A DNA stretch of 45,264 nt from NCBI GenBank assembly GCA_964517265.1, contig CAZFBS010000021.1, positions 1 through 45,264 of the forward strand, in the 5' to 3' direction. The notes beneath the pieces are model-generated. The model had not been told where the DNA came from. It ran no database searches and saw only the letters and a program-made list of their open reading frames with translations. The DNA comes from REEP01 sp964517265 (GTDB lineage Bacteria; Pseudomonadota; Alphaproteobacteria; Rhodospirillales; Defluviicoccaceae). Below, in pieces: positions 23,244 through 32,111 of this stretch (positions within the stretch are counted from its first letter, which is position 1; each line of letters starts with the position of its first letter). The position numbers were made by a program, and so were the translations under genes.

Positions 23244-25892
23244 ATGGCGGCGATCGACGCGCAGGTGAGCACCGGGATTCCCAGCCTCGATCAGGTTTTT
23301 CGCGGGATCATGGCAGGGGACAACATCGTCTGGCAGGTGAGCAGCGTCGATGATTATGCGCCGCTGGTCGCCCCTTATTGTCGGTACGCGCTCGGCAGAG
23401 GTCACAAGGTGGTGTACTTCCACTTCGCCCGTCATCAGCCTCTGGTGCCGAAGGGCTTGGCAACGGAGATCGACATCCTTGACCCCGGCGAGGGGTTTGA
23501 GCCGTTTCTCAGCGCCATCCATGGAACGATCGAGCGAAGCGGCCGGCGCACCTACTACGTTTTCGACTGCCTGTCCGATCTGGCCGCCGATTGGTACAGC
23601 GATCAGATGCTCGGCAACTTCTTCATGCTGACCTGTCCGTTTCTTTATGATCTTGAGACGGTGGCGTACTTCGCACTGTTGCGGAGCCACCACTCGTTCC
23701 ACGCGACCGCGCCCATTCTCGATACCACGCAGCTCTTCAGCGATGTCTACCGGCATCATGGCCAACTGTACGTCAGGCCGCTAAAGGTTCAGCAGCGATA
23801 CTCGCCAACCATGCACATGCTGCACGTGTGGCGGGGCGATGACTTCGTCCCGGTATCCGACAGCATCACCATTTCCAACATCCTGACCCTGTTTCCGTGG
23901 TCGGGGTTGACGACGGCCGATCCCCGCCTGGACATCTGGAATCGAACGTTCCAACGGGCCGAGGAGGTCTTGGAGGCGTTGCAGCAGGATGTTCAGTGCG
24001 CCGCTCTCGCAGCGCAAATGGTGCAGCATACGTTGCGGATGATCGTCTCGCGGGACGAGCAGGTCATCCGACTGGCCGAACAGTATATGACGCTCGGCGA
24101 TATTCTCGCAATCAAGCGGCGGATGATCGGAACCGGCCTGATCGGCGGCAAGACCGTCGGCGTGCTTTTGGCGCGGGCGATCCTGCGCAAGATCGCGCCG
24201 CGCTGGAATGACCTGTTGGAGATTCACGACTCCTTCTTCGTCGGTTCCGACGTTTTCTACACCTTCCTGGTCTGCAACGGCTGTTGGTGGGTGCGGGAGA
24301 AGCAAAAGAATCCGCAAACCCTGTTGGATGGTGCGGAAACCGTCCGGCGCCGTATCCTGCGCGGCGATTTTCCCCGCTACATCCTGCAACAATTCTCCGA
24401 CATGCTGGACTATTTTGGGCAGTCGCCAATCATCGTGCGCTCCAGCAGCCTGCTCGAGGACAATTTCGGCAATGCCTTCGCCGGCAAGTACGACAGCGTG
24501 TTCTGCGTCAATCAGGGACCGAGGGAGAAACGGCTGGACGATCTGCTTTCGGCGGTACGCAGCATTTATGCCAGCACGATGAGCGAACGGGCGCTGCGGT
24601 ATCGTGCCGATCGCGGAATCCTCGACCGGGATGAGCAGATGGGACTGCTGGTGCAACGGGTGTCCGGCGCCCAGCATGGCACGTTGTTCTTTCCGCTCAT
24701 TGCCGGCGTGGGGCTGTCGTTCAATCCCTATGTATGGAGCAAGGAGATCGATCCGAGGATGGGCATGGTGCGGCTGGTGATGGGGCTCGGCACCCGCGCC
24801 GTCGACCGTTCCGACGATGACTACACCCGGGTGGCATCGCTGAGCGACCCGGAGCGGCGACCGGAGAGCCATTTCGACAGCGTCCGGCAGTACTCGCAAA
24901 AGCGGATCGATGTGCTCGACCTCGAAGCGAATCAGCTCTCGACCCGGCCGTTCGCCGAACTGGTGGCGCAAAGTCCCGACCTGCCGTTGCCGATGGTGGC
25001 CTCGATGGATCATGGCCTGGAGCAGCGCGCACGGGAACGTGGACTGAAGGATGTATTCCCATGGGTGCTGACCTTTGATGAGCTGCTGAGGAACACGCCG
25101 TTCGTGGCCGACATGCGGGAGATGCTGAAAACCCTGCAGGAAGTCTATGATCATCCCGTCGATGTGGAATTCACCGTCAACGGCGTCGCGGATAAACAGT
25201 ATCTGATAAATCTGCTGCAATGCCGGCCGTTCCAGGTGCGTGAGGCCGGCACGATCCCGAAGCCGCCGGCGCTCATCCTGCCCGAACAGTTGGTACTGGA
25301 AGCGCATGGTGCGGTGATCGGACACAGCCGGATCGGCACGATCGAGCGCGTGATTTACGTCGTGCCGTCGGTTTACGGGCAATTGCCGTTGAGCGAGCGG
25401 CACCAGATCGCACGGCTGATCGGCCAGGTCACGCGGCTACGCGATCGGGGAGATGGGCGCGGAATCCTTTTGATCGGGCCCGGCCGTTGGGGAACGGCCT
25501 CGCCGGACCTTGGCGTGCCGGTTCGCTTTGCGGAAATCGCCCATGCCGGGGTGCTGTGCGAGATCGTCAGCATGCACGAGGGAATGGTTCCCGACGTTTC
25601 GCTTGGCTCGCACTTCTTCAGCGACCTTGTCGAAGCCGACATCCTATACTTGGCGCTTTTCCCGCACCGTCAGGACAACCGCCTGAACTGCGCGTTCTTT
25701 GATCAACATGCCAATCGGCTCGCCGAACTGCTGCCAGCTGCGGCGGAGTGGGCGGATTGTATAAAGGTCATCGATCTGCCCAACCCGGCGAATCCGGCGC
25801 TGCTGCGATTGAACGCGGATATGCTCGATCAGCGAGTCTTCTGCTACCTGGAGGCCCCCGAGCAGCGATCGCTCAATGCGACGCGTTTATGA
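23244..25892 (+). CDS. Degenerate KaiC-like domain fused to PEP synthase-like ATP-grasp domain
   Basis: An 882-residue protein of the PEP/pyruvate-binding-domain class. Residues 1-200 resemble a KaiC/RadA ATPase ('STGIPSLDQVFRGIMAGDNIVWQV', 'KVVYFHFAR'), but the place of the Walker A loop reads 'SSVDDY' with no Gly-Lys-Thr. Residues about 300-560 carry the PPDK/PEP-synthase N-terminal features 'IIVRSSSLLEDNFGNAFAGKYDSVF'. The C-terminal ~250 residues ('ILLIGPGRWGTASPDLGVPV') are conserved-looking but unknown to me. There is no swivelling phosphohistidine domain or PEP-binding barrel, so it is not a full PEP synthase. It is divergent from gdhA with 272 nt between. Role unknown; a nucleotide- or phosphoryl-handling regulator is possible. 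Confidence 0.8.
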   Translation: MAAIDAQVSTGIPSLDQVFRGIMAGDNIVWQVSSVDDYAPLVAPYCRYALGRGHKVVYFHFARHQPLVPKGLATEIDILDPGEGFEPFLSAIHGTIERSGRRTYYVFDCLSDLAADWYSDQMLGNFFMLTCPFLYDLETVAYFALLRSHHSFHATAPILDTTQLFSDVYRHHGQLYVRPLKVQQRYSPTMHMLHVWRGDDFVPVSDSITISNILTLFPWSGLTTADPRLDIWNRTFQRAEEVLEALQQDVQCAALAAQMVQHTLRMIVSRDEQVIRLAEQYMTLGDILAIKRRMIGTGLIGGKTVGVLLARAILRKIAPRWNDLLEIHDSFFVGSDVFYTFLVCNGCWWVREKQKNPQTLLDGAETVRRRILRGDFPRYILQQFSDMLDYFGQSPIIVRSSSLLEDNFGNAFAGKYDSVFCVNQGPREKRLDDLLSAVRSIYASTMSERALRYRADRGILDRDEQMGLLVQRVSGAQHGTLFFPLIAGVGLSFNPYVWSKEIDPRMGMVRLVMGLGTRAVDRSDDDYTRVASLSDPERRPESHFDSVRQYSQKRIDVLDLEANQLSTRPFAELVAQSPDLPLPMVASMDHGLEQRARERGLKDVFPWVLTFDELLRNTPFVADMREMLKTLQEVYDHPVDVEFTVNGVADKQYLINLLQCRPFQVREAGTIPKPPALILPEQLVLEAHGAVIGHSRIGTIERVIYVVPSVYGQLPLSERHQIARLIGQVTRLRDRGDGRGILLIGPGRWGTASPDLGVPVRFAEIAHAGVLCEIVSMHEGMVPDVSLGSHFFSDLVEADILYLALFPHRQDNRLNCAFFDQHANRLAELLPAAAEWADCIKVIDLPNPANPALLRLNADMLDQRVFCYLEAPEQRSLNATRL

Positions 25893-26426
25893 CGCGATCC
25901 TTGAGGAGCGGCAGGCAGCAAAGAGGATCCGGGCTGCCAAGCCCAACGGTGGAGCCACGGCCCTATCGCTCCGTTCCCAGCGCCAAGACACGACACCAGA
26001 GTTCGGCGCCGCACATCCTCAAGCCAATCCGCGGCGGTGAACGCTCGGCATCATCAGGGCCGCACCCATAGAAGCGGTCGTACCCGTCTCTCGTTGCGGC
26101 TCTTCAGGCAGCATCATGCTCCTCTACTCAGGTGCGACTGCCAGTGAACCGCACCTTTGAGCGGCGGCAATGTTTTGTGTCGGCGTTTATTTCTTTGCTG
26201 CTTCCTCGTACGCAATGAGCCCGCCAAGCTGGAGAGACTGCAACGGTATCATCCTGATGATACCCAGCAAGCATCGAGCGCGACGGCATCAGCGCTCTAT
26301 TCAGCAGTGAAAGGATGAACTGCCTGGGGAAACAAAGAGATGGCCCGGCACGTCTGTCGCCACCGGGCCAAGTTGTCATTGCGTCACACCAAGGAGGGAT
26401 CTCCTGATGCCGACGCCGAGAATGGC
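25893..26426. other. 534-nt intergenic region without a recognisable gene
   Basis: This gap between a plus-strand gene and the convergent dodecin gene holds a palindromic hairpin (26341-26370, listed separately). No gene, RNA or repeat was otherwise recognised. Confidence 0.4.
26341..26370 (-). terminator. Hairpin downstream of the dodecin gene
   Basis: An 8-bp perfect stem TGGCCCGG (26341-26348) with CCGGGCCA (26363-26370) and a 14-nt loop lies 57 nt past the dodecin stop. On the minus strand it is followed by a T-rich but broken stretch (TCTCTTTGTTT), so it may be a moderate terminator. Confidence 0.4.
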
Positions 26427-26642
26427 TCAGTCACTCTTGCCGGGGTTGTAGCGGAAGGACGCCCGGACGCGGGCACGGTACTCGACGACCTTATTGTCCG
26501 CCATCCGCACGTCCAGCAGTTCGACCTCGGCTACCCTCAGGTCCTCCAGGTGCTTTGCGGCTTCCTCAAGAGCGCTTTTCGCCGCCTCTTCCCAAGAGGT
26601 TGGGCTGGTGCCGATGATACGCACGACACGATACAAGCTCAT
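26427..26642 (-). CDS. Dodecin family flavin-binding protein
   Basis: A 71-residue protein of dodecin length and pattern: 'YRVVRIIGTSPTSWEEAAKSALEEAAKHLEDLRVAEVELLDVRM' is the beta-helix-beta unit, and the C-terminal 'VVEYRARVRASFRY' is the last strand. Dodecins form 12-subunit shells that store riboflavin or FMN in bacteria and archaea. The usual flavin-stacking Trp and the Gln in 'WQVTL' of halobacterial and other dodecins have Tyr and Arg ('VEYRARV') here, so the ligand may differ; bacterial dodecins without Trp exist, some binding CoA-like ligands. AGGAGGAG lies 6-8 nt before the ATG. Single gene. Confidence 0.85.
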   Translation of the reverse strand: MSLYRVVRIIGTSPTSWEEAAKSALEEAAKHLEDLRVAEVELLDVRMADNKVVEYRARVRASFRYNPGKSD

Positions 26643-27049
26643 GGCAGTCTCCTCCTCTCATTCGTGATTACCGCCGGGGACGCGGCGGCAGGCTCGAGAC
26701 CAGCCGTTCGGTCGCGGCGGATAACCAAATAGTTTATCTTTTTTTGCCACAATTCGCTAATGCCTTTGCGGAACCGGAGCAGTTCTTACGGCGGTTCAGG
26801 TGCGTTTGGGTCGTGAGATGGTGCTGGAGGCGCGTCGCGCGTTCCTCTGCGGCCTCGTATGGGGTGTCGTGGAGGCTGCGAATACGTCTTTCTCCCCTTA
26901 CCGACGTTGACGAACGTCTGTGGCATCTCGGGGGCGGAAAATACACCGTTCCGGTTCTCCCGCTCAGCCGGCAGGGAATTTCTCCATACCCGCCTGCGAT
27001 GGCAAATGATCGCTTGACCGCTCATCAGTATATTTTTATATACATAGAT
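26643..27049. promoter_or_regulatory. Divergent dodecin-arsR intergenic region
   Basis: The 407 nt include an AT-rich segment at about 26725-26760 before dodecin and a palindrome before the ArsR gene (27028-27043). The ArsR frame is open back to 26744, but the translation of that stretch has no family match and lacks the composition of its neighbours. Confidence 0.45.
27028..27043. promoter_or_regulatory. Perfect palindrome, likely ArsR operator
   Basis: GTATAT-TTTT-ATATAC is a perfect 6-bp inverted repeat with a 4-nt spacer, 6 nt before the first ATG of the ArsR gene. AT-rich palindromes at this place are typical of ArsR/BigR-type autoregulation. Binding is inferred from position and symmetry. 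Confidence 0.6.
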
Positions 27050-27385
27050 ATGAATGTTATGAGGATGTCAGCGGCTGCCGATCATGTCAGCGAACTGATG
27101 AAGGCGCTCTCGAACTCCAAGCGGTTGATGATTTTGTGTCAACTCGTTGGCGTCGAGCGCTCGGTGGGAGAACTCGCTGTCCTCCTTGTCATGCGCCCCG
27201 CGGCTGTCTCTCAGCAACTCGGGCTCTTGCGGCGAGAGGATCTGGTGGCAGCACGGCGGGAAGGACAGACCATCTTCTACTCGATCCACCGCGAGGACGT
27301 TCGCCGGTTGATCGCTTTTCTGTACGACACCTACCGCCCGTCACCCTTTCCGTCGACCCATCGTCTGAATGAGGAAACGTTATGA
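27050..27385 (+). CDS. ArsR/BigR-like transcriptional repressor
   Basis: About 111 residues from ATG 27050 (ATGs at 27059 and 27065 are also possible) with a winged-helix domain: 'DHVSELMKALSNSKRLMILCQLV', 'SVGELAVLLVMRPAAVSQQLGLLRREDLVAARREGQTIFYSI'. This resembles BigR/SqrR, which sense persulfides with two Cys residues. Here only one Cys ('MILCQL') is present, at the position of the first sensing Cys; a C-terminal partner is absent. Its stop overlaps (ATGA) the start of a YeeE/YedE transporter gene, the usual partner of BigR-like proteins. A palindrome lies just before the gene. I infer a sulfur-related role with an altered sensing mechanism. Confidence 0.82.
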   Translation: MNVMRMSAAADHVSELMKALSNSKRLMILCQLVGVERSVGELAVLLVMRPAAVSQQLGLLRREDLVAARREGQTIFYSIHREDVRRLIAFLYDTYRPSPFPSTHRLNEETL

Positions 27386-27816
27386 TCGAAACCGAGTTCA
27401 CGCCGATTTCTGCCACCGTTGGCGGCGTGTTGATCGGCCTCTCTGCCGTCCTGTTGATGACCATGCTCGGCCGGATTGCCGGGATCAGCGGCATCGTCGG
27501 CAATCTGTTGCCGCCGCGCCCAACAAGCGACTGGGGCTGGCGGATTGCCTTTATTGTCGGCCTTGTGACAGGGCCTCTCGTTCTGGCGCTGGTGACCGGG
27601 GCGCCGACGCCGATCCAGTTTCCGATGGGAGCGGCGGCCATGGCCGTGGCCGGGTTCCTCGTTGGCGTCGGGACCATGCTCGGCAATGGCTGCACCAGTG
27701 GGCACGGGGTCTGCGGCATCGCGCGTGTTTCCGGGCGCTCGCTGGTGGCGACGGCAACATTCATGGTGGCGGCGATCGGGGTCGTTTTCCTTGTCCGCCA
27801 TGGGATCGGAGGCTGA
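27382..27816 (+). CDS. YeeE/YedE-family sulfur transport protein, subunit 1
   Basis: A 144-residue membrane protein of the half-size YeeE/YedE group (about four membrane segments). The conserved motif 'GNGCTSGHGVCGIAR' holds the two Cys residues that carry thiosulfate or sulfane sulfur in TsuA-like proteins. Half-size pairs of this kind occur with BigR and rhodanese-type genes and import sulfur compounds. It overlaps the ArsR gene by 4 nt and is 1 nt before the second half-protein gene. Confidence 0.85.
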   Translation: MIETEFTPISATVGGVLIGLSAVLLMTMLGRIAGISGIVGNLLPPRPTSDWGWRIAFIVGLVTGPLVLALVTGAPTPIQFPMGAAAMAVAGFLVGVGTMLGNGCTSGHGVCGIARVSGRSLVATATFMVAAIGVVFLVRHGIGG

Positions 27817-27817
27817 C

Positions 27818-28282
27818 ATGGCACCAATTCTCTCGGGCCTTGTTGCCGGCCTGCTGTTCGGCATCGGTCTTGCCGTCTCGGAGATGATCAATCCGGCCAA
27901 GGTTCTGAATTTTCTCGACCTTTTCGGCCAGTGGGACCCTAGTCTCGCCTTTGTGATGCTGGGGGCGGTGGTGACGACGGCGATCGGCTATCGGCTCGTC
28001 TTTCGTCGCGAACGACCCTTGTTCGAGGGCAGGTTCAACCTGCCGACGCGCCGCGATATCGACACGCGCTTGCTGGCCGGTAGCGCACTCTTCGGCATCG
28101 GCTGGGGCCTTGGCGGCTATTGCCCTGGTCCCGCTCTCTCGGGTCTGGCCTTCGGTGCGGTTGAAACGGTGATTTTTGTCGCAGCGATGTTCGCCGGAAT
28201 GACGATCATGCGATTGATGTCCGCCATAACCCCACGATCCGGTGCTGGCGAGGAAAAGACGTGGACAATGAAGCAACCATGA
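27818..28282 (+). CDS. YeeE/YedE-family sulfur transport protein, subunit 2
   Basis: A 154-residue membrane protein that forms the second half of the pair. 'GLLFGIGLAVSEMINPAKVLNFLDLFGQWDPSLAFVM' and 'GIGWGLGGYCPGPAL' are the family marks, the latter holding one Cys. ATG 27818 is chosen because it follows the previous stop by one base and an upstream extension would be antisense to nothing but inside the other frame. Together with the first half it should make one transporter. The C-terminal ~15 residues are polar. Confidence 0.84.
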   Translation: MAPILSGLVAGLLFGIGLAVSEMINPAKVLNFLDLFGQWDPSLAFVMLGAVVTTAIGYRLVFRRERPLFEGRFNLPTRRDIDTRLLAGSALFGIGWGLGGYCPGPALSGLAFGAVETVIFVAAMFAGMTIMRLMSAITPRSGAGEEKTWTMKQP

Positions 28283-28316
28283 TCATGCCACGGGTGACGC
28301 TGTTGTTTGACATCGA

Positions 28317-29207
28317 TCAGGTTTTTGCCTGAGGGTGGCGGCGGTCGGCCTGCAATCCCTTCGCAATTTTGCGCCCTGGCCGCGGCTTTGGTCGAGGATG
28401 ACGCCGGGCGGCCGCGGGAACGATGGCCCTTGACACGGCTCTCGCGGCAGACGCCAGCGCCCGCTCCAATGCGGCACCGCCCCAACGCCCTTCCACAAGG
28501 AACCCCCTCAGCAGCACCACACTTAGGCTGACAAAGATGGCGGCGAACACGACGTCGCTGATAAAGTGGGCGCCCTGGATGACGCGGACGAAACCGATGA
28601 GTGTTCCGAACAGGACTGCGGCTACGATCCAACGAACCCGCGTCGCTGGCGGTGCCAGCAACGCAAGCGCCAGAGTTGCAAAGGCGAGGGATGCATCGCC
28701 CGCGACGAATGAGCAGTTGCGGACGCATTGATCGGTAAACACGAGGGCAGGGGTAAAGTCTGCGGTGCCGCCGAACTCAATGATTTGCCGGGGGCGAGCC
28801 CGGCCCCATTCGTTCTTGAACAGGGCGTTGGCGATTAGGCCAGGCCCAACGACGACGGATGCGAGAACGAATGTAAACGCGCGGGGTCCATGGCCGGCGA
28901 GGACTCGGCGGCCAAGGGCGGTGTAAGTCATGCCGCCCAGGCTGATTATGATCAGCACCACAGCCAGGGTGTCGATCAACATGTTGAACATTCGCGGCAG
29001 CGGATGCCGCGCGAGAAAGAACCGGTTGCTTTCGTCAACGAACAGCCGCGCCACAGCAAGGTCAATCTCCGGCCAGGACACGAACAAGACTGTTGCCCCC
29101 ATTCCGGCAAGGCAGATCAGGGCGAGTGCGATCGAATCTTGATCGGTGCCGCCGCCTGCTGTTGGTGCTGTCGTTCGATCGGCCGGTGATTGTTCGCGTT
29201 CATTCAT
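28317..29207 (-). CDS. PAP2-family membrane phosphatase (LpxE-like)
   Basis: A 296-residue protein with about six membrane segments. Motif C1 is 'KNEWGRARP' and C3 is 'RVIQGAHFISDV' with the nucleophile-type His. C2, normally PSGH, reads 'CSFVAGDAS'; I recall alphaproteobacterial LpxE-like proteins with 'CSFVSGE' here. Such proteins dephosphorylate membrane lipids such as lipid A 1-phosphate or undecaprenyl diphosphate. The N-terminal ~25 residues are polar. Its start overlaps the glycosyltransferase stop by 8 nt, so both probably act on envelope lipids or glycans. Substrate is inferred, not seen. Confidence 0.83.
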   Translation of the reverse strand: MNEREQSPADRTTAPTAGGGTDQDSIALALICLAGMGATVLFVSWPEIDLAVARLFVDESNRFFLARHPLPRMFNMLIDTLAVVLIIISLGGMTYTALGRRVLAGHGPRAFTFVLASVVVGPGLIANALFKNEWGRARPRQIIEFGGTADFTPALVFTDQCVRNCSFVAGDASLAFATLALALLAPPATRVRWIVAAVLFGTLIGFVRVIQGAHFISDVVFAAIFVSLSVVLLRGFLVEGRWGGAALERALASAARAVSRAIVPAAARRHPRPKPRPGRKIAKGLQADRRHPQAKT

Positions 29208-30744
29208 GGGAGGGGCTTCGATAGTCCTCCAAGGCGAACAGCCGAATGACCCGGAACTTGCCGCCGCCGATCGGAATCTCGAGCATATTGACGAGGCGGT
29301 GTTCCTGAAATTGTGACAGGATTCCGGCAGCCTCCGCTTCGCTGCGCTCGGTCACGAAGAGAACGATGGACCCGAGATCGGCGGCGAACGGCGCTGTCAA
29401 CTCGAAGTGATTCTGGGCGCTGGCCTTGTCGTTCCAGATAACCAACGGCTGTTGATGCGGGCGCGCGTAATACAGCAGTTCTGTGTGGATAAAGCGGTCG
29501 TCGGTGAGAACGGCAGTATACGATTTGTCCTGGTAACCGCTGCTCCTCATTTCGGCGACGGCAGCTCCCATCTCTTCCCAGCCGCGAACCTGCTTGAAGG
29601 CATTATCGCCGCCGAGGGCGTGAACCAGAGCCGGTGAAAGGATCATAGTGCACAGAGCCAGACCCAATAGGGTATGGGCTGCGACGGAGGCTGGCACAAT
29701 CCAGAAAGCGCGTGGGACCCGCATTATCCACACCACGACAAGGATGCTGGCGGCGACATACGCGGGAGCGGCCCAGTTGGCATGCGCCCGCGAGATGAAT
29801 GCCTGCAGCATCGCAATGCCGAGGATCGGCACGATGAAGCAGATAAGATACAGATCGGCCCGATCTTTAAGGCGGCGACGTAGAGTGATGAGGCCCCAGA
29901 TCAACGCGCAGAACAGCAACGGGCCGAACACCCCCAACTGGGCGGCGACAAATTCCAGCAACTCCTCTGGGTTGAATCGATCGCTGCCCCAGTGGGCGTT
30001 GGCCGCCGTGTGTTGCAGCGTCACAAGCCCATGTTCGAGATTCCACACGATATTGGGCAGCGACACCAGTACAGCGATCAACATGGTGACAAGATGCTGC
30101 CGACTCCACAGGAACCAGGAGTCCCGCCAGCTGATGCAGAGAAACAGGCTGCTCGCAATGATGAAATAGATCATCGCATACTTGCTCATGAATCCGAGAC
30201 CGATCGCGGCCCCGAGGGCGGCTGCCCAGACAAGGCTGCCGCTCGCCAAGGTGCGGTGGAGGGCGAGCAAGGCGAGGCTCCAGAACAGAAGGAGCGGGAC
30301 GTCGGTGGTCATCAGCCCCGAGGAGAACCACACCGCCGGTGCGCTGGTGTAGACCAGCACCGACCAGAACCCAACACGGGCATCGTAGAGGGCGCGGGCG
30401 AGGGCATACACGGCAAGGGCGGTCAGCGCGTGAAGCAAGGGCGCGGCAAGCCGGATCGCTGCCTCGTTGTCCCCGAAAAAGCCCGCGGTGCCAGCAATCA
30501 ACCAAGCGATCATCGGCGGTTTCGAGAAGTAACCGAACGCCAGGTCTTGCGACCATGACCAATACTGTGCTTCTTCGGGATTAAGGTTGTAGTCAGCGAC
30601 AAACAGGACGACGAGGCGGATCGCCAGAACGAGGCCCACGAAAACGGCCGTTGCTCTGAGGTAGGTAAGCTGAAGAACCTGGCTCCGCCACCCTGGAATC
30701 GATATCGTCAGTCCCGGCACCGGTTGGCGATCGAACGTGGTCAT
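29200..30744 (-). CDS. ArnT/GT39-like membrane glycosyltransferase
   Basis: A 514-residue protein with about 11-12 membrane segments and the N-terminal periplasmic-loop motif 'DYNLNPEEAQYWSWSQDLAFGYFSKPPMIAW', typical of GT39/PMT_2 and ArnT-like transferases that use polyprenyl-phosphate sugars; the 'D...EAQYW' acid residues are the catalytic type. ATG 30744 is chosen because the extension to 30873 is basic and not hydrophobic. The C-terminal ~150 residues form a soluble periplasmic domain. The acceptor could be lipid A or another glycan; the downstream overlapping PAP2 phosphatase suggests lipid modification. Confidence 0.85.
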   Translation of the reverse strand: MTTFDRQPVPGLTISIPGWRSQVLQLTYLRATAVFVGLVLAIRLVVLFVADYNLNPEEAQYWSWSQDLAFGYFSKPPMIAWLIAGTAGFFGDNEAAIRLAAPLLHALTALAVYALARALYDARVGFWSVLVYTSAPAVWFSSGLMTTDVPLLLFWSLALLALHRTLASGSLVWAAALGAAIGLGFMSKYAMIYFIIASSLFLCISWRDSWFLWSRQHLVTMLIAVLVSLPNIVWNLEHGLVTLQHTAANAHWGSDRFNPEELLEFVAAQLGVFGPLLFCALIWGLITLRRRLKDRADLYLICFIVPILGIAMLQAFISRAHANWAAPAYVAASILVVVWIMRVPRAFWIVPASVAAHTLLGLALCTMILSPALVHALGGDNAFKQVRGWEEMGAAVAEMRSSGYQDKSYTAVLTDDRFIHTELLYYARPHQQPLVIWNDKASAQNHFELTAPFAADLGSIVLFVTERSEAEAAGILSQFQEHRLVNMLEIPIGGGKFRVIRLFALEDYRSPSHE

Positions 30745-30940
30745 CGGGTGGTTGATGTCCCTTATGTGTCTCCACGACCCGGAACCGCACCAACAATCAT
30801 CCGCCTGCGCAGACCGTCTCACCGCACCGCGGGTGCGGTGATTGTTTACCCGACGACGACAGCTGTAATCCACTCACATCCGGCCGGCGCCGGTTGTTCC
30901 GGGGCCCGGTAGGGACGCCCGCTTATCGACAGCCACCTGC

Positions 30941-31825
30941 TTACCGACAGATCGCGAACCCTCCGGCTGAAGCGCCGCCGGCGATACGAGACTCGGCGTC
31001 ACGACCAAGCCGAAGCCGGCAGCGGGCGTCCGGTCGAACACTTGCCTGGGCCGCGTTCCACAGGTCATAGGATTCCCGGACATGAGGCCATGCGTTCTTG
31101 GTCATACCAAGACCGGATGCGATTTTTGTCGTCGTTACGCCACTGGACGAACAGCCATAAAGCTGGTGAACCTTCTCGACATATTGCCGGGTCTCGTTAT
31201 ACGGCGGCACCCCTTTGTGCCGTTCAACGGCTTTCTCACCCGCGTTGTAGCCAGCCAAGGCAAGGGAGATGTTGCCGTTGAAGGTCTTGAGAAGCCAGCG
31301 CAAATAAAGCATCCCGCCGCGGATGTTTTCCGACGGGTTGAAAGGATCCTGCACACCGAACCGTTTGGCAGTGTCAGGGATCAGTTGCATCAGACCTTGA
31401 GCATTTTTCGGCGATACGGCAGCGGCACGAAAATTCGATTCCACTGCAATCACGGCCAAAACAAGACGCGGATCAAGATCGTATTGTGGTGCCAGCTTGT
31501 GAACGATCGACTTTACATGCGCCGGCGCCCTGGCCTCAAGATTTGGAGCTGCCGTCATTGCGCTGCAAGCCGGGCTCGCCGGTGTCGGATAATCCTTGAG
31601 AAAAGCGAATCGCTTGGCGGCGCCGGCTTGCTGCTTTGCCGGCTCGACCATCAGACGGCCATCGCCACTGCGGGAGAGGCCGTCCCCTCTCCATTGTGGC
31701 GGCGTAACCTTGATCTTTGTTGGCTTTCCATCCCCTCGTTGCGAGGATGCGGAGGCTGACGCCATCGGCACAACGACAGCCAGCGCAGCGATGCTGACAA
31801 TGGCAGCATAAATTATTCGGTTCAT
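30941..31825 (-). CDS. Secreted lytic transglycosylase (SLT domain)
   Basis: A 294-residue protein with a signal peptide ('MNRIIYAAIVSIAALAVVVPMASASA'). The SLT domain (about 105-225) has the catalytic Glu in 'VLAVIAVESNF', and 'GLMQLIPDTAKRFGV', 'NIRGGMLYLRWLL' and 'ALAGYNAGEKAV', all in order. It cleaves peptidoglycan between MurNAc and GlcNAc, forming 1,6-anhydroMurNAc. After the domain there is a ~65-residue tail. Start ATG 31825 has AGAGGGG upstream; the frame runs open to 32239 but without similarity. Confidence 0.9.
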   Translation of the reverse strand: MNRIIYAAIVSIAALAVVVPMASASASSQRGDGKPTKIKVTPPQWRGDGLSRSGDGRLMVEPAKQQAGAAKRFAFLKDYPTPASPACSAMTAAPNLEARAPAHVKSIVHKLAPQYDLDPRLVLAVIAVESNFRAAAVSPKNAQGLMQLIPDTAKRFGVQDPFNPSENIRGGMLYLRWLLKTFNGNISLALAGYNAGEKAVERHKGVPPYNETRQYVEKVHQLYGCSSSGVTTTKIASGLGMTKNAWPHVRESYDLWNAAQASVRPDARCRLRLGRDAESRIAGGASAGGFAICR

Positions 31826-32111
31826 CGACCCCTCTTGGCGTTGCATGCGGCACCCGAGTTCTTCGCGGTGCACATGGGCAGAATAAGCATCGCGCATGTG
31901 CCTTCGGCTGTTGCGCAGCGTCTTGAGCCGGTCTTGTCGGTACCTGCGAGCGCCCCTTTGTTGGCAGCGGACGTGCAGCGACTGCAAGAAGGTGCGATAG
32001 AAACGACGCGACCGCAACGATTTTCCGCACTGCAACGGCAAAATCGAGGCTGTTTTCAGGCAGATGGCCGCGTTTGGATCCTCAGTTGGATCTGATGGGG
32101 GTCGTGCTCGT

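Noticed and set aside
23781..25403. 540-codon minus-strand frame opposite the KaiC-like/PEP-synthase protein
   Set aside because: Its translation is His/Arg/Gln-rich with no family resemblance, as expected from antisense of a GC-rich gene.
26744..27049. N-terminal extension of the ArsR gene
   Set aside because: No similarity, and it would place the palindromic operator inside coding sequence.
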